A DNA stretch of 64,000 nt from Rutidosis leptorrhynchoides. Taxonomy: Eukaryota; Streptophyta; Magnoliopsida; Asterales; Asteraceae. A program made the position numbers and the translations under genes. This document shows, in pieces, positions 54,739 through 64,000 of the stretch. The stretch's first letter is position 1; each line of letters opens with the position of its first letter. The stretch lies in the NCBI RefSeq assembly GCF_046630445.1, contig NC_092339.1:80499501-80563500 (forward strand). The letters run 5' to 3'. The notes under the pieces were generated by a model, which was given only the letters and a program-made list of their open reading frames with translations, searched no databases and was not told the origin of the DNA.

Positions 54739-54869
54739 GTGTTTTCTATTAATTTACTTATTTTGTTTCAAAACTATTTACCTTATTATCTCAAAAATTT
54801 TATCTCTTATTTTAAATAAAAATAAAAAATCATTTAATTTTCAATTTTACTACGTACTATTTTCATAAG

Positions 54870-55832
54870 GGTGGTGATTCTCACACACCACAAATTGATC
54901 TATCTACACACATTTATATGAAATTCCTATATTGCCCTTTGATTAAATTGAAAACACAAATAATACGGGTTTTAATACCTCTCTCTGACTTCTTTTCTTC
55001 CAACCTCAACATTCAAGACGTCCACCCCCAATATGCTTTGATCGACGATTACTTCCAGCCCCCTACAAGTTAGAGGACGCGACCACCACCAATTAACTCG
55101 TAATCCATGTACGAACTTATCCCACCAAATTTTAAAGGCTTTGGATCATCGACGCGCCGCCACGCAATATAAAACCCATCGCCACCGGATCTTGTTCAAT
55201 AAACTTTGAGGCTTTAATATCTCTATATCTCCCTTTTTTAAATCTTTGCTTAAAGTTTTCAACATGAAGACACCTTGAAACAGACTTGTTCAAAATGGTG
55301 ACTTGAACCATCACCGGTGACCAAAATTCCAAGACATGGTGATGACGCTGACGCTTCTTCTTTTCCGTATTTTTTTTTTTTTTTTTTTTGAAACTTGTAT
55401 GTGTTTAGATATATAGACTTTCGATGTCTACATGATTGTGAGAAACTCAATTTAACTAAGAATCCCAACAATTGTAAGTATATATTATCATTTTATGTGG
55501 TTGAAAATGAATATACAGATTATAAAGTTGAAAATGAATATACAGATTATAAAGTCATAAGAAAAATGATTCCAAATAAAATTATATAATTCAATCAATT
55601 TTAGAAATATATATATATGAACCAAACATGATATGTTACAGATACCCCGGATCAAAGAAAACGTAAAAAAAGAAAAAATAAAAAAGAAGGGCGAAGAATA
55701 GTGGTGGTGATTACTGCAGTGCGATGGCTTGATCTCAAAATTAATTAAATACAGTATTAAGTTTAAGGGTAATATAGGAATTTCATACAAATAAGTGTAG
55801 ATGGATCAATTTATAGTGTGTGAGGATCACCT
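54870..55832. mobile_element. non-autonomous TIR element, about 960 bp
   Basis: The first about 75 bases (ggtgattctcacacacc...ttcctatattgcccttt) recur inverted at about 55757-55832. The interior includes a GC-richer stretch (about 55010-55340), a 20-base T run (about 55371-55388) and a 27-base tandem duplication (55501-55554). No transposase. I could not find a convincing target duplication, so the superfamily is open (Mutator-like or hAT-like MITE). Confidence 0.65.
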
Positions 55833-56176
55833 TTCTATATTGAAAATGTAATATTTAATATAGAAATAAATTTACAAATTACATTTATTAATAATTTTTT
55901 TTAAAAAAAAACAACTTATATAATCAAGAGCACAATAGACAAATCACAAATATATTATAAATCTAACAAAAAATCAACACAGACAATAAATAGAAGAAGT
56001 ATAATTTTTAATTTATATTTATCTTTATATTTACTACGGAGTAATAAATATTATGTTTATATTTTTTATTAAGAAAAAAAATCTTACTTCTAATTTCACA
56101 TACTATAGCTATATCGCATACAGATTAATATGGCTCTCACCACGTAGTATATCTATGTCGCGCACACACATATATG
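55833..56176. other. unassigned AT-rich DNA
   Basis: No feature recognised between the two TIR elements. Confidence 0.55.
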
Positions 56177-56184
56177 ACTCTCAC

Positions 56185-57114
56185 CAGAGCCGGACCTGGG
56201 GTAGAGCCGCGGGTGCGATCGCACTGGGCATCAAGTTAGAAAGGGCATCAAATATGGCATTCAGATTTTTTTCTTCTTCAAAAAAAATCAAGTTGCAGTG
56301 ATTGGGTAGAGAGATGAATGAGAATAAGGAAGAAAAGAAATGTGGAGTGATCTAGAGGGAGAAAATGTGTACATTGTTTTATAGTAAAAGTAGGCAATGC
56401 ATTTATATGTATCTTTTGAAACTATATGAATATTTTAAGTAACAATGAATTGTTAATTATAAAATGACGAGGAGTTCTCGTGACTTTCAAAACTTCATAT
56501 ATTTAGCTTAGTAAAATTATTTATCTTTATATTTCTTTTTTTCCCTTCGATTTTGATTCTTTGTTATATTAAACGAGCTACACAATTTTTCTATACAAAT
56601 TTTATGTTTCTAGATTTCGTTAAATAGAAGAATTATATGGAGTAGTTTTACTTTAAATAACTCTTGTTTATGAAATAATATTTTACTTTATTGATATAAT
56701 AAGTTATGATTATTATGCCCTCTTAAATAAATTATACATAGTATGTAATAATTTAGTAAAAAATTATATTATATTTTTGAAATATAATATTTTTCTAGTA
56801 TCAAGTCACACTATTCCGACTAGAAAAGAACTTAGTTTTGATATTAGAATTAGTTTTTGAATATATCGATCTCAGACTTGACTTATAATATGAATTATAT
56901 TATCATTATCATTGTGATTTTTAAGTGTAGTTTATCTCTTCAAACTATTACACTATACTGTACGGAGTATTTGTTAAGATATTAATGTGAGTATGAGCAA
57001 TATAAACTAACGTTTCAAACACTCCATGTAGTAAGTACATAAGTACATAAATCTTAATAGGGGCATCTTATTATCATCTCGCACCGAGCAACAAAACTTT
57101 CAGGACCGGCCTTG
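56185..57114. mobile_element. non-autonomous hAT-like element, 930 bp
   Basis: Short inverted ends CAGAGCCGGACCTG and CAAGGCCGGTCCTG with exact 8-bp duplications ACTCTCAC at 56177-56184 and 57115-57122, the hAT signature. Just inside the left end is a tgcgatcgcactgggcat motif with a degraded counterpart on the right. The AT-rich interior has no transposase. Confidence 0.82.
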
Positions 57115-57120
57115 ACTCTC

Positions 57121-57358
57121 ACGACTCTACGAGGTTTAAACTTGTTAACTCTTGATTGATGGACTCCTCATATATGGTTAAATTATACGGAGTAAGCCCT
57201 TTGATGCTAGTAAGATTACTTCCGTATTATATATCTACTATATATATATAATCTTTTTACTTTTTATTGCACGGCTCTACGAAGTTTAAACTTATTAACT
57301 CTTGATTGATGGACTCTTCATATACGGTTAAATTTTACGGAGTAGGCCCTTTGATACT
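57121..57358. repeat. direct repeat, about 88 bp, period 150 bp
   Basis: 57121-57208 and 57271-57358 are about 90 percent alike (acg-ctctacga-gtttaaactt ... ccctttgat). The first copy starts next to the hAT target duplication, so the repeat was present or formed at that site. Confidence 0.85.
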
Positions 57359-58429
57359 ATATAAGGAAAGGCCTCTTATTATTGTAGCGCTCCTGTAATT
57401 GCCACGTGTCATTTCTTTTAACTCAATCTAATCTTCTTGGTGAACTTTGGTGTGTTGCCGAATCACTTCTCACCTTCTCATTCCACCATATTAAGTTCAG
57501 TGTTAATGGTTGTGTTGGCCCGTTGGCCCAACCCATTAAATTACAAACAAACAATTGAATTAACAAGGCCCAATAAAAACACTTTACCTTTATTAATTTC
57601 TAGGGAGTATACTTAGTATTTTGTTAATTTTTTCTTGTGTTTCTATAGTTGTTATCAAATAAAATAAAACAAAGTATTATATTATCATCCTTAAATGGTA
57701 CAGCATATTTTATGTTGGGCTGTTCGTAGAACAGCCATTAACCATACTAGTCTACTTATACGTAGTTAAAGTTGAAAGTCCACACGATGAACTCCTATTA
57801 AGCACTTGATATTATTATATAAAAAAAAAAATTAGTAAAGCTCAATAAATTCTATAAAGAACGTTTTTTTTTTCTACTAGGCATATTCCTTGAGGAAACA
57901 AGAAGAAACCTTTTAAGCGTAATTTGTTAATTACTATTACAATTACAATTACATTATAACTTAAAGTTAAAATACATTGTGTTTGGCTTTTTGTTTGCAA
58001 GCTAGTGGTATGCCCCTCGGTGCGTCGAGTTTATGAATTGTCGGTCATTTGCGTTTATTATTGTAATATGTAATTAGGCAATTAGCTATGTACATAGATA
58101 AAGAAAATAAAGGTAATAGAAAAAAAAAATCTATGATCAATTTAATATGTTAATGGATTTTAGCTTTTAATAACTTCTAGGCTCAAACTCATAAAATTGT
58201 TAATGAATCTTAGCTATTTAATATGTTAAAAATGGACCTTAGCTATTTAATATGTTAATGAAAGGCATTTAAAACCTGAAAATATTTTCCTAACCAAAAC
58301 CCTAGTTTCACTTTTGTTTTTTTGTATAAACTTGAAAAATTGAAAATTGAGTAAATAAATAAATGAAAAAAGCTCTATGTTGTAAATGGCCATGTGGCTT
58401 GAAATTTATAATTATAATAAAACCTAATA
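57359..58429. other. unassigned AT-rich DNA
   Basis: A G-box core (gccacgtgtc, about 57401) and a perfect small hairpin (ggctgttc-gta-gaacagcc, about 57718) are visible, but there is no gene nearby and I assign no function. Confidence 0.5.
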
Positions 58430-58645
58430 TGTTTTCTTAACCGACACCCACTGATGAGAAGGAAATTATGTGTGACCTCCGATGATGTCACATATAGAGT
58501 CTCAGTATATTCAGATGACAACAGAGAAAATAAAGGAGTCATGTAACATGGTGCGTCGTGAAGGTAAGGTTGATCAAGCATTACCACCATCACGTTCCAT
58601 TAGAACTTCCGCATGACTTACCGTAATATAATCACGTTGATCATG
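58430..58645 (-). mobile_element. fragment of another LARD centre
   Basis: Resembles 61380-61545 of LARD3 (catggt...gttgatcaag...ccattagaacttcc...catgacttac...aatataatcac...ttgatc) and the equivalent parts of LARD1 (5320-5390) and LARD2. It ends exactly where the LARD3 LTR begins, so LARD3 inserted into an older LARD whose other half lies beyond the window. Confidence 0.65.
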
Positions 58646-60074
58646 TATGATGACCCGCCAAAATCCCTATTGACACAGCACATCATTCATCGGTCCCATT
58701 GCGAGGTTTGCCCTCTATATGATACATTTTTACAAACATTGCTTTCATTTCAAAAGATGCGCTTTCTATATAAGAAAGTTTTTAAATCAGTATACATTTT
58801 TAAAGCATGTACATAAATGTTTTCGTCCTATGGTGATTTCTACATATAGACAATCCCAATAAATGATAGTTCATAATAATACATCAGTTGACTAAACAGT
58901 CAAAATATAATACATATTAATGTATGAATGCAAAGTTTCCTTGAAAAATATGTCATGTAAGACTCCATGAACATAGCAGTTAAACAGCGAAAGCTTCTAT
59001 ATACCTGAGAATAAACATGCTTAAAAGTGTCAACCAAAAAGGTTGGTGAGTTCATAGTTTATCATAATCAATCATTTCCGTAATAGTAATAGACCACAAG
59101 ATTTCAGTTTCCATAAATATCCGTACACTCGCAAGTGTATAAAAGTATTCTATAAGTTGTTGAGCGCTTCGGTAACCATACTTAACAATTAATGTGGCAT
59201 ATTCCCTTTATTATGAAATCTCCCTACACTGTACCATGTGTAGTAAAAATGAAGTACTATGCAACCGTTTACGATACTAGAGCGATTAGCCCGGTTGGGG
59301 TTGTCAAACCCGATAGATCTATCAATAAATATTAGTTACCAAGCTATTAGGGAAAAATATGCAAAGTGGTACAACTCAACGTAGAATATGTTTTTAGTAC
59401 TTGTGTCCATTTCGTAAAACAGTTATAAAATACGCATGTATTCTCAGCCCAAAAATATATATAAAAAGGGAGCTATGAAAACTCACGTATCAATATTGTG
59501 GGTTAATATTGCAGGAAAAGTATGCAGACGCAACGGAAATGATAAATGCAAGGTTGACCTTTGATTCACGAACAATACCCCCGATCAATACCCATAACCT
59601 CCTTATTTAATACCCATGAATTCCTTAGCTTTAAACCATTTGAAAAACCCATTTTGAAATCACTTGAACATAACCTCGTCGTAGTATTTTATGTATATAT
59701 TGTAACCATAATACTAATACTACTAATTAATAATAAGATTAAGAATAATAATATTAAGAATAATAATTATAATAATAATAACAATAATATAGTTAATTGC
59801 GGAGTAACATATGATCTATATGTGATATGTGTGATTTCAACTAGAACATGAACGTAGTATATATAAGTAAATATAATAATATGATAATATTGAAATAGAA
59901 TATAATAATATAATATTATAATAAAGTGATAATATAATAATGATATAATAATATGAAAATAAAAATGTGTGAATTAGAATTCAATAATATCTGCCGACAG
60001 TTTTCACGGACCGGCATTTCGTACTCTGTTGCTAATAATTGACGGGTAAAAATATGAATAAAAATTCCACTTTT

Positions 60075-60164
<90 letters not shown>

Positions 60165-60989
60165 GTTTTGGTCTTAAGCTTTATAAATTTAGTTGTAAAA
60201 AGGTTCGTTTATAAAGTTTATAAGCGTAATATGTGTTTTCCTAGTTTTTGACTGGATAAAAATATATAATATAATATTAATTTAAATATAATAAAATAAT
60301 AAATATAATAATATTGAAATAAAATATAATAATATAATAATAAATCTAGAATCTAATATGAATCGTAAATTTTTAAAAAGTCGTATTTTTAAAATACTTC
60401 AGGGGTATTTTATGTAACTTATAATTAATAATTTCAATTATGTCGTTTTCATGTGAATATTAAATGAATTAATTTTGTTTCATTTACTATTTAATGAATA
60501 GTAAATGAATTAATTTAAATTCAACTATTTAAGCTACACGTTGTTGTACGTTGTGCTTTATAAATTGTACATTTTTAATTTAACTTTGTTTCTTAAAAAA
60601 ATTACAAAAATTATATCATAAAAATAAAACGACTTAATACGTAAAATTTTTAATTTGAAATAGCATCGTTTAATAGTAAATTTTTATCATTTCATATATA
60701 AATATTATAAAATTTAGTTTTCTAGAACTAATTATATTCAAAATCATTTTATTAAGAGGTTATAATAATAGAAATTATTATATCATAAAACGTTTTCATT
60801 TAAGAAAGTAAAATCATATATAAATCATGACGGGTTCGAGTATTAAATTATAGGTTGTTCGTGAATCGTAAAATAAAGTCTAATGGTTAATTAAATGTAT
60901 GAAAAAATATTTTAATGCAACACACCAATTTGCTTATCTTGTCGGAGTTATCAGAGTTTAAATTTGACCAAAATTTCTGGGTCATGACA
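58646..60989 (-). repeat. LARD3 3' LTR (minus orientation)
   Basis: 2344 bp, TATGATGACCCGCC to GGGTCATGACA. The same start recurs at 63688 as TATGACGACCC; the expected TG at the end appears as TA in both. It includes (TA)n at 60080-60162. Confidence 0.85.
60080..60162. repeat. (TA)n microsatellite in LARD3 LTR
   Basis: Pure TA array; positional counterpart of 16794-16905 in the solo LTR. Confidence 0.95.
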
Positions 60990-61026
60990 GTACCTACCCG
61001 TTAAAAGAAATTTCGTCCCGAAATTT
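60990..61026 (-). other. LARD3 polypurine tract region
   Basis: Reverse complement of gggacgaaatttcttttaac then gggtaggtac, next to the left LTR. Confidence 0.87.
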
Positions 61027-61859
61027 GGATAAGGAAAGTTGATAACAAAAACGAGGATATTTTCTTATCATGAAATATGATATAACTTGAATTCTTTAAA
61101 TGAATTCGATTGTTAGTATAATCATTATCAAAGAAAACGATAAGATCGATGAATGGAGTATTTCGAGTACCTTAAATGGGTCGAGTTCCGTTTTATGATA
61201 AGCACAAGTTCAATAAATAGATAATTTCTCACTATTGAGAAATACAAATGAAATGATAAAGATTTCTCCGAAAATACGATAGATAGGATTTCAAATGAGC
61301 ATAACTAGTGTTATACGCAGAAAGAAAAATGTAATGGCACGATTATATTAGCAAACTGCTGGAATCACTGAAAGTATAGAACTATCAAGAAAATACATTC
61401 TTGGTATATTCAGATGTTAAGTAAAATAAAAGATTCGCGTAACATGGTACATGGTGAGGGTAATGTTGATCAAGTACTACCTTCATCATGTGCCATTAGA
61501 ACTTCCACATGACTTACTGCAATATAATCACATTGATCGGACGTCATTATATTATACTAACTCATGCTTTCATTCCAACACTACTCCAAGTATCAAGAAT
61601 TTAAATTCGAATGTTACAAAAATTTTAAAACTAAAACATTTTCCGTTATGATGTAATACAGATAACGCGAAGAGATAACTAATTTCAGACAAGTATAGTT
61701 ATGAATGTATTTTTCAGAAATATTGAGGATATTTATAATGGAAGATACGATGATATTTTAGAATTTAAAAAAAATCAAAAGATGATGAAGAAAATTCTTC
61801 CGCAAGGATTTAGAATACGTAAAGAGATTGCATATCTTCTGAGATTTCCATCAGAAACT

Positions 61860-62060
61860 GAATTATCTAAATTCTTTAGGTACGGGTTTAGTCCTTGTGA
61901 TTTGTCAATAGCCTCCTTCATAGTTTGCTTAATCCGTTTTTCAGTTCTAAATTTCTTTTCTAACATACTTTTCTTTATTATCAACTTTTGACTATTAAGA
62001 CCATCAACAGCTTTGGCTGTTTCATCCGCATTCTCATATATAACGAGTCCGATTCGTTGA
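61860..62060 (-). pseudogene. captured poly(A)-binding protein fragment (LARD3 copy)
   Basis: The clearest of the three copies. Within the minus-strand frame 62083-61775 one reads YENADETAKAVDGLNSQK, then after a frame-shifted stretch (one base lost, as in LARD1) EKRIKQTMKEAIDKSQGLN and YLKNLDNSVSDGNLRR. These correspond to the end of RRM3, the linker and the first strand of RRM4 of plant PABPs. No intron is visible, which is compatible with capture from an mRNA or from a single exon. Sense orientation in the element. Confidence 0.82.
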
Positions 62061-62731
62061 TTTTCAATCCGAGGTGATTTCAAAAATTTTGAATTGGAGT
62101 GTTTGAACGCAGGTTGTATCCGTTAGTATATGATTGTGGAAGTGAAATCATCGTGAATTATGAAAGATACGAATAATATTCTCCTCGATTTTATGAATAA
62201 CATTTTGAATTCAAAGTATGGTTTCGAAGGATGTAGGAATTTAAGATTGATGACACTTCTTAAATCTTGAATTGGATTTTGATCTGTCAAAATCAGAATA
62301 TGTAATTGAATTGGTATGAAAAATGGTTGTCTTGATTTTTGTGAAATGATGTATATTGCTATGAAAGGAGAGAGTATAATTAACGATTGTCGAAACATCA
62401 TTGAAAATGTACAGTGTAATATATTAATGTGAACTTAAGTATTTCTCGGGTATTACCTACCCGTTAAAATAAAATTTCACAAGTAATATTTTGTACAAAA
62501 GAATTTTTATTACAGTCTTTATGAAAATATATGTATGTATATTTTCTTCAGATGTAATATGAATTTAATGAGTTAATTTTATATTAATCTCATTTGGTTT
62601 ACAGTTAGAACTAAAAATGAATAATCCCTAAAACTTTAGAGATTACATAATCACTGTGGAATATTTCTCCAACATAAATGAAGTTATGAATCAATACTTC
62701 ATCATTCATTTTTATTGGTATTTCTTGGTAT

Positions 62732-63304
62732 CTATGGTGCGTATGATGTTGATGTTCGTGGCGCAGATTGTGATGTTGAGGCTTGTGATGCTGTTGACGC
62801 TGTTGTTGGTGGTATCGTTATTGCTGGTACATGTACTGCTGGTGGTGGTGGTGGTGGTGGTACCTACGGTGGTGCATGCGGTGCTTGCAAATTGTGCACC
62901 GTATTCTCTAGTGCCACTACTCGAGCACGAAGTTGATTCACTTCATCTACCAGGTTCGGTTGATTGTTTAAGCGGAGTAAAGGTCGGATAGCCTCAATAA
63001 TATTAGTAATATTATATTTGTGGTGACATATCCTGGAAAGGAGAGAGAAAATGGTGTTGCGAACGGGTTCGCCAGTGAGCGCCTCAGGTTCTCCGCCAAG
63101 AGGCGAAAACGACTCGTAGAAGGGATCACCTTCTTCTTGTCAAAATTGATTAAGTCATCCATGAACTCACCCCCAATCCATCCAGAAAAGATGATGACTA
63201 ATTGGTTGGTCCATTCCGGTTACACTGCTTTCGGAGCTTAAGTGGATTTCCATAGCGGAATAGCTGTTGGAATCCGAGGAATGCGAACTAGTTGCAGAAT
63301 ACAT
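62732..63304 (-). pseudogene. gag-like leader ORF of LARD3 (stops)
   Basis: Register of 191 codons from ATG 63304 to TAG 62732, with at least four internal stops, several in TGG-to-TGA positions by comparison with LARD2. It keeps DQPISHHLFWMDWG, GGEPEALTGEPVRNTIFSLLSR (the Arg codon is intact where LARD1 and LARD2 have a stop), DEVNQLRARVVALENTVHNLQAP, then a Pro-rich tail with a short poly-Pro run encoded by a ggt repeat (62840-62863). Confidence 0.6.
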
Positions 63305-63673
63305 CTTTGCACGATTATAGAAAATGATTTTTGATATGAAAAAGATTATAGGACTTAAATTGATATTCTAAATACATATTTTACATATGTATATATAATA
63401 TCAAAATCCTACAAGTTACGGAGGAAATTACGGAATATGTAAGGCATATTTACTATAATAGATACGATAAGATATGATTTTGTCTATACACTATCTATGC
63501 AATAATTGCAGTGAGACATGTCAAGACTAGAATGATAAGTAGGTAATTTACGACAATGAATGATAAGCAAAACTTATAACTAAACATATACGGTCAAAGT
63601 CCAGACTCACTAATGCATCCTAACAAAGACCCGTTAGACACACTAATGCAGATTCTGGTTCGCTAAGACCTCT

Positions 63674-63685
63674 GCTCTGATACCA
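63674..63685 (-). other. LARD3 primer-binding site
   Basis: gctctgatacca, two bases from the right LTR at 63688. Confidence 0.9.
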
Positions 63686-63687
63686 AC

Positions 63688-64000
63688 TATGACGACCCGC
63701 CAAAATCCCTATTGACGCATCACATCATTCATCGGTCCCATTGCGAGGTTTGCCCTCTATATGATACATTTTACAAACATTGCATTCATTTCAAAAGATG
63801 CGCTTTCTATATAAGAAAGTTTTTAAATCAGTATACATTTTTAAAGCATGTACATAAATGTTTTCGTCCTATGGTGATTTCTACATATAGACAATCCCAA
63901 TAAATGATAGTTTATAATAATACATCAGTTGACTAAACAGTCAAAATATAATACATATTAATGTATGAATGCAAAGTTTCCTTGAAAAATATGTCATGTA
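63688..64000 (-). repeat. LARD3 5' LTR, start only
   Basis: Nearly identical to 58646-58960; continues past the window end. Confidence 0.9.

Larger units (their letters stand above)
49005..54865 (+). mobile_element. endogenous pararetrovirus (Caulimoviridae-type), 5' truncated
   Basis: Movement protein, capsid, zinc knuckle, aspartic protease, RT and RNase H occur in this order in two adjacent frames, with no integrase and no LTRs. This is the plan of caulimovirids whose movement and capsid parts share one polyprotein (petuvirus/florendovirus-like). The N-terminal part of the movement protein and the leader are missing at the left. On the right, promoter-like repeats follow the last stop before a TIR element begins. 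The copy is a relic: it lacks its 5' end and its main frame is broken. Confidence 0.88.
58646..64000 (-). mobile_element. LARD3: non-autonomous LTR retrotransposon, runs off the window
   Basis: Left LTR 58646-60989; centre 60990-63687 (2.7 kb); right LTR from 63688 onward, cut by the window end. A reverse-complemented polypurine tract beside the left LTR and a primer site at 63674-63685 give minus orientation. Its LTR belongs to the family of the solo LTR at 16001-18430. The centre keeps the leader ORF and PABP fragment but lacks the antisense membrane ORF and zinc-knuckle region, so it is about 1.4 kb shorter than LARD1 and LARD2. Confidence 0.88.

Noticed and set aside
57401..57411. G-box (cacgtg) as sign of a host gene promoter
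   Set aside because: No coding sequence follows in either direction within several hundred bases.
57715..57740. Short perfect hairpin as a terminator or microRNA
   Set aside because: An 8-bp stem is too short for a microRNA precursor and no transcript context is visible.

Overview
This is a plant nuclear window, very AT-rich and packed with nested transposable elements. I found no intact host gene. Plant origin is shown by tRNA-iMet-type primer-binding sites (tggtatcagagc), Tekay-like Ty3/gypsy and Tork/Tnt1-like Ty1/copia polyproteins, a MuDR-type transposase with a GRF zinc-finger partner, and a caulimovirid-type endogenous pararetrovirus. An Asteraceae host is my inference from overall familiarity with the LTR and LINE types; it is not proved.

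Layout. (1) 1-23551: a decayed autonomous Ty3/gypsy element whose 5' LTR starts just left of the window. Its 5' LTR is split by an 11.55 kb non-autonomous LTR element (LARD1, minus strand, 678-12231, TSD GTTTA), and its pol by a solo LTR (16001-18430). (2) 23552-25286: unassigned DNA holding a 480 bp solo LTR (TSD CTCTT). (3) 25287-43610: a decayed Ty1/copia element (449 bp LTRs, TSD TGATG). Its gag is split by LARD2 (plus strand, 25948-37311, TSD GTTTG) and its 3' LTR by a 1.9 kb solo-LTR-like insertion (41546-43463). (4) 44398-49004: a LINE remnant split by a complete MULE (45039-48801, 9-bp TSD AATATAGTT) carrying a broken transposase and a broken GRF gene. (5) 49005-54865: an endogenous pararetrovirus missing its 5' end, with movement, capsid, protease, RT and RNase H regions, an unrecognised C-terminal domain, and promoter-like repeats after the last stop. 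(6) 54870-58645: a TIR element, a hAT-like element (8-bp TSD), AT-rich spacer and a LARD fragment. (7) 58646-64000: LARD3 (minus strand), running off the window.

The most interesting material is in the LARD family. The three copies are all built from a PBS, a gag-like leader ORF, a sense-strand fragment of a poly(A)-binding protein gene, and a Tekay-like polypurine tract. Two of the three also carry, on the antisense strand, a small two-helix membrane-protein ORF that looks conserved at codon level, and a degenerate zinc-knuckle ORF. Their termini and polypurine tracts resemble those of the autonomous gypsy element, which suggests mobilisation in trans. A second pattern is that several unrelated LTRs carry paired CpG-rich near-palindromes, in three of them just upstream of a TATA box.

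All element genes are broken by stops, frameshifts or insertions. Many stops are TGG to TGA/TAG or CGA to TGA, the decay expected of methylated, silenced DNA.
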